64,000 nucleotides of DNA, taken from positions 62,001 through 126,000 of the forward strand of contig QQUF01000035.1 of the NCBI GenBank assembly GCA_008501735.1, given 5' to 3'. Position 1 is the stretch's first letter. Each line of letters opens with the position of its first letter. Below, in pieces: positions 62,010-64,000 of this stretch. A program made the translations under genes and the position numbers. Source of the DNA: Calditrichota bacterium (GTDB taxonomy: Bacteria > CLD3). Below the pieces are notes generated by a model. It searched no databases. It had not been told where the DNA came from and worked only from the letters and a program-made list of their open reading frames with translations.

Positions 62010-62908
62010 AAATTGTAGAAAATGAAGTTCAAAAAGAAACTTTATCTGTTTGTCCTGTTGTAACAAAAGATCCTTTACCAAGTACTCAAAAGTTAAAAAT
62101 TACAAAAATCAAAAATGGTGTTGCAACTAAAGTAATTGATGAAATTGCAACCGAAGAGCCTTTAGAAATTCGTGTCGGTTGGGTTGAAGGTGGAAAACAA
62201 AAGATCAACAACATCGCCGTAACAATGCGAACTCCAGGAAATGATTTTGAACTCGCCGCAGGATTCTTGCTCAGTGAAGGAATTGTCAAGAAGAATTCTG
62301 ACATCAAAAGCATTGACTACTGCAAAACTGCCAAAACAACCCAATTCCAAAACATCGTTACAGTTGAGCTAAACGAAGGGAGTAAGTTTGACTCTGAAAG
62401 ATTTAGCCGAAAAGTTTTAACAAACTCAAGTTGCGGAATTTGTGGTCGAACTTCTTTGGAAATGGTTCGGAATCTTTCGCCAACAAAACCAAAAGGTAAT
62501 TTCAAAGTTTCAGCAGATTTTTTTGTTAAGATTTTAGACTACTTGAACGACTCACAAAGAATTTTTTCAAAAACAGGCGGACTTCACGCTTCGGCACTTT
62601 TTGATACAAAAGGTGAGTGTTTTGCAATTCGTGAAGATGTTGGAAGGCATAATGCTTTGGACAAAGTTCTCGGAGCGATGTTGCTTGAAAACAAACTTCC
62701 TGCTTCTGACACAGCCCTTTTGGTCAGCGGAAGAACAAGTTTCGAGCTCGTACAGAAAGCAATCATTGGAGGAATTCCGTTTCTCGCTGGAATCGGAGCT
62801 CCAAGCACTTTAGCAGTCGAATTAGCGAGAGAATTCGGAGTAACTTTAGTCGGCTTTTTGGGAAGAGAGAAGTGCAATGTTTATTCTAGTGGCGAAAGAG
62901 TTTTCTAA
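62006..62908 (+). CDS. fdhD: Formate dehydrogenase accessory sulfurtransferase FdhD
   Basis: A 300-residue FdhD, which transfers sulfur from IscS to the molybdenum cofactor so that formate dehydrogenase becomes active. The catalytic CGICGRTS loop (cysteines in the CxxC of the family), NDFELAAGFLLSEGIV, GGLHASALFD, REDVGRHNALDKV and the GRTSFELVQKA segment are conserved. It starts at TTG, whose last two bases overlap the TGA of the dehydrogenase gene, so translation is coupled. This supports the assignment of the upstream gene. A selB, selA or selD gene is not in the window. Confidence 0.95.
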   Translation: MKIVENEVQKETLSVCPVVTKDPLPSTQKLKITKIKNGVATKVIDEIATEEPLEIRVGWVEGGKQKINNIAVTMRTPGNDFELAAGFLLSEGIVKKNSDIKSIDYCKTAKTTQFQNIVTVELNEGSKFDSERFSRKVLTNSSCGICGRTSLEMVRNLSPTKPKGNFKVSADFFVKILDYLNDSQRIFSKTGGLHASALFDTKGECFAIREDVGRHNALDKVLGAMLLENKLPASDTALLVSGRTSFELVQKAIIGGIPFLAGIGAPSTLAVELAREFGVTLVGFLGREKCNVYSSGERVF

Positions 62909-62909
62909 C

Positions 62910-64000
62910 CTAAATCTCTGCACTCAAAATTTCTTTTATGGCTTTGGAAAGGTCTTCAACTCCATAAGGTTTGTTAAGAAATCCAACTGCTCCACCTTGT
63001 TCTACTTCTTCAATGTATTTTTCTTTCGAATAACCACTTGAGAAAAGCACTTTGACGTTTGGGTCAATTTCTTTCAGCTTGGCAAATGTTTCTTTTCCAT
63101 TCATATTTGGCATAATCATATCGCAAATTACAAGCGTGATTCTATTTTTATTCTTCTCAAAAACTTCAACGCCTTTTTCTCCGTCTTCTGCTAAGAGAAC
63201 AGAATAACCTAACATTTCAAGGCTTGTTTCCAAAAACTCACGTAAGAAATCTTCGTCTTCAATCACCAAAATTGTCCCAGAACCTCTAACGGGTTTAGTG
63301 TCTGACTTCTCTTCGTAGTCCAATTCTTGTTCTTTGACTTTTGGCAAATAAAGTTTTACTTCCGTTCCTTCACCCAAAACACTGTCAATTTCTACAAATC
63401 CGTTGTGACTTTCGATAATTCCGTAAGCAGTAGAAAGTCCAAGCCCTGTTCCTTTTCCAACCTCTTTAGTTGTAAAGAATGGTTCGAAAATCTTTGGCAA
63501 GTTTTCTTCCGAAATCCCTGAACCTGTGTCAACAATTTTGATTAAAATATAGTTTTCAAGAGGCTCTGATTTGGTTTTTGAAATAGTCGTCTCAGATGTT
63601 GAAACAATTATTCTTCCGCCTTGAGGCATTGCATCTCTTGAGTTATTTAGGAAATTGATAAGCACTTGTTCAATTTTACCTCCGTCTCCCAAAGTAAAAG
63701 AACTCTTTGCTTTTAATTCCAATACAACGCTAATTTTTTTATCGAATGAATGGGTTACAATTCCAAAAACATCTTTAATTACCGAATGCACATTAAATTT
63801 TTTGAAATCAAATTTTTCTTTTCTTGCGAAAGTTAGAAGTTGAGCAACTAATTCCGAAGCTCGTTGTGAAGATTTAATAATTTTTGAGACGTAATCTTCG
63901 CTTTTAGAATTCCATTCTGATTGTATTTCGAGCAGTGAAGCAAAGCCAAGAATTCCATTTAAAATATTATTAAAATCGTGGGCAATTCCTCCTGCAAGAG
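62910..64000 (-). CDS. Hybrid histidine kinase, C-terminal part (5' end beyond window)
   Basis: The frame is open to the right edge, so the sensor domains are outside. Reading inward from base 63998, the H-box LAGGIAHDFNNILNGILGF gives a phospho-accepting histidine. The HATPase domain follows with the N-box FLNNSRDAMP, G1 DTGSGISEENLPKIFEPFF and the G2 box GTGLGLSTAYG. A fused receiver domain of about 120 residues holds the acidic pair IEDEDFLRE, the phospho-aspartate in CDMIMPNMNG and the conserved lysine in FLNKPYG. GTG at 63791 is an internal codon, not the start. NtrB/CheA-like Ntr-type hybrids of this shape sense redox or small molecules. It is convergent with fdhD, 1 base apart. Confidence 0.9.
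   Translation of the reverse strand, partial: LAGGIAHDFNNILNGILGFASLLEIQSEWNSKSEDYVSKIIKSSQRASELVAQLLTFARKEKFDFKKFNVHSVIKDVFGIVTHSFDKKISVVLELKAKSSFTLGDGGKIEQVLINFLNNSRDAMPQGGRIIVSTSETTISKTKSEPLENYILIKIVDTGSGISEENLPKIFEPFFTTKEVGKGTGLGLSTAYGIIESHNGFVEIDSVLGEGTEVKLYLPKVKEQELDYEEKSDTKPVRGSGTILVIEDEDFLREFLETSLEMLGYSVLLAEDGEKGVEVFEKNKNRITLVICDMIMPNMNGKETFAKLKEIDPNVKVLFSSGYSKEKYIEEVEQGGAVGFLNKPYGVEDLSKAIKEILSAEI

Noticed and set aside
63655-63843. Plus-strand ORFs inside the histidine kinase gene
   Set aside because: They oppose a long, motif-rich kinase/receiver frame and have no recognisable features.

Overview
The window looks like chromosome from an AT-rich Gram-negative bacterium of the Bacteroidota/Chlorobiota (FCB) side, most plausibly an Ignavibacteria-like lineage. 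The pointers are two secreted proteins ending in a 'YPNPFNPTT' type A (T9SS-type) sorting tail, a LolA-like carrier next to an MMPL exporter, outer-membrane-style lipoproteins, frequent TTG start codons, TAnnTTTG-like promoter boxes, and short palindromic intergenic repeats of a kind common in that group. The assignment is inference; no rRNA or marker phylogeny is available here.

Layout. 1-1156: end of an AAA ATPase with a TOPRIM-like tail, cut by the left edge. 1203-12808: envelope and lipid genes (acyl-CoA ligase, YdjM-like membrane protein, processive glycosyltransferase, RluF-like pseudouridine synthase, FG-GAP secreted protein, a fused WecA/WbaP-type polyprenyl-phosphate sugar-phosphate transferase, TVP38-type membrane protein, small zinc-ribbon proteins). 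12854-19796: a co-directional run (glutamate dehydrogenase, RdgB, lipoprotein, Rieske protein with an N-terminal repeat tract, M50 protease, phosphoglucose/phosphomannose isomerase) closed by a strong hairpin terminator.

19956-38105 is the standout region: six tandem paralogous genes, each separated by exactly 12 bp, encoding STAND-like NTPases of 900-1132 residues. Each has a nearly constant N-terminal ATPase of about 530 residues, a variable array of roughly 40-residue TPRs and, in five of six, a constant C-terminal tail of about 65 residues. An almost perfect 864-bp repeat crosses two gene boundaries, and genes 1 and 3 lie exactly 6453 bp apart, so the array has grown by segmental duplication and/or gene conversion. 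No known effector domain is visible; an internally duplicated hydrophobic insert between Walker A and Walker B is the most unusual part.

38119-52834: mostly housekeeping genes (TerB-like protein, aspartate kinase, UvrB, crotonase, MsrA, Fmt, UDG-family protein, RsgA), a beta-propeller secreted protein, and three tandem ATP-grasp ligases of unknown substrate. 53011-57190: MMPL exporter plus LolA-like carrier, a DUF4160/DUF2442 toxin-antitoxin-like pair and a CAU tRNA. 57476-64000: TPR membrane protein, GT9 glycosyltransferase, a selenocysteine-containing formate dehydrogenase alpha subunit read through an in-frame TGA with a recognisable SECIS hairpin, FdhD, and the C-terminal part of a hybrid histidine kinase cut by the right edge.

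No insertion sequence, prophage, CRISPR array or rRNA was recognised.
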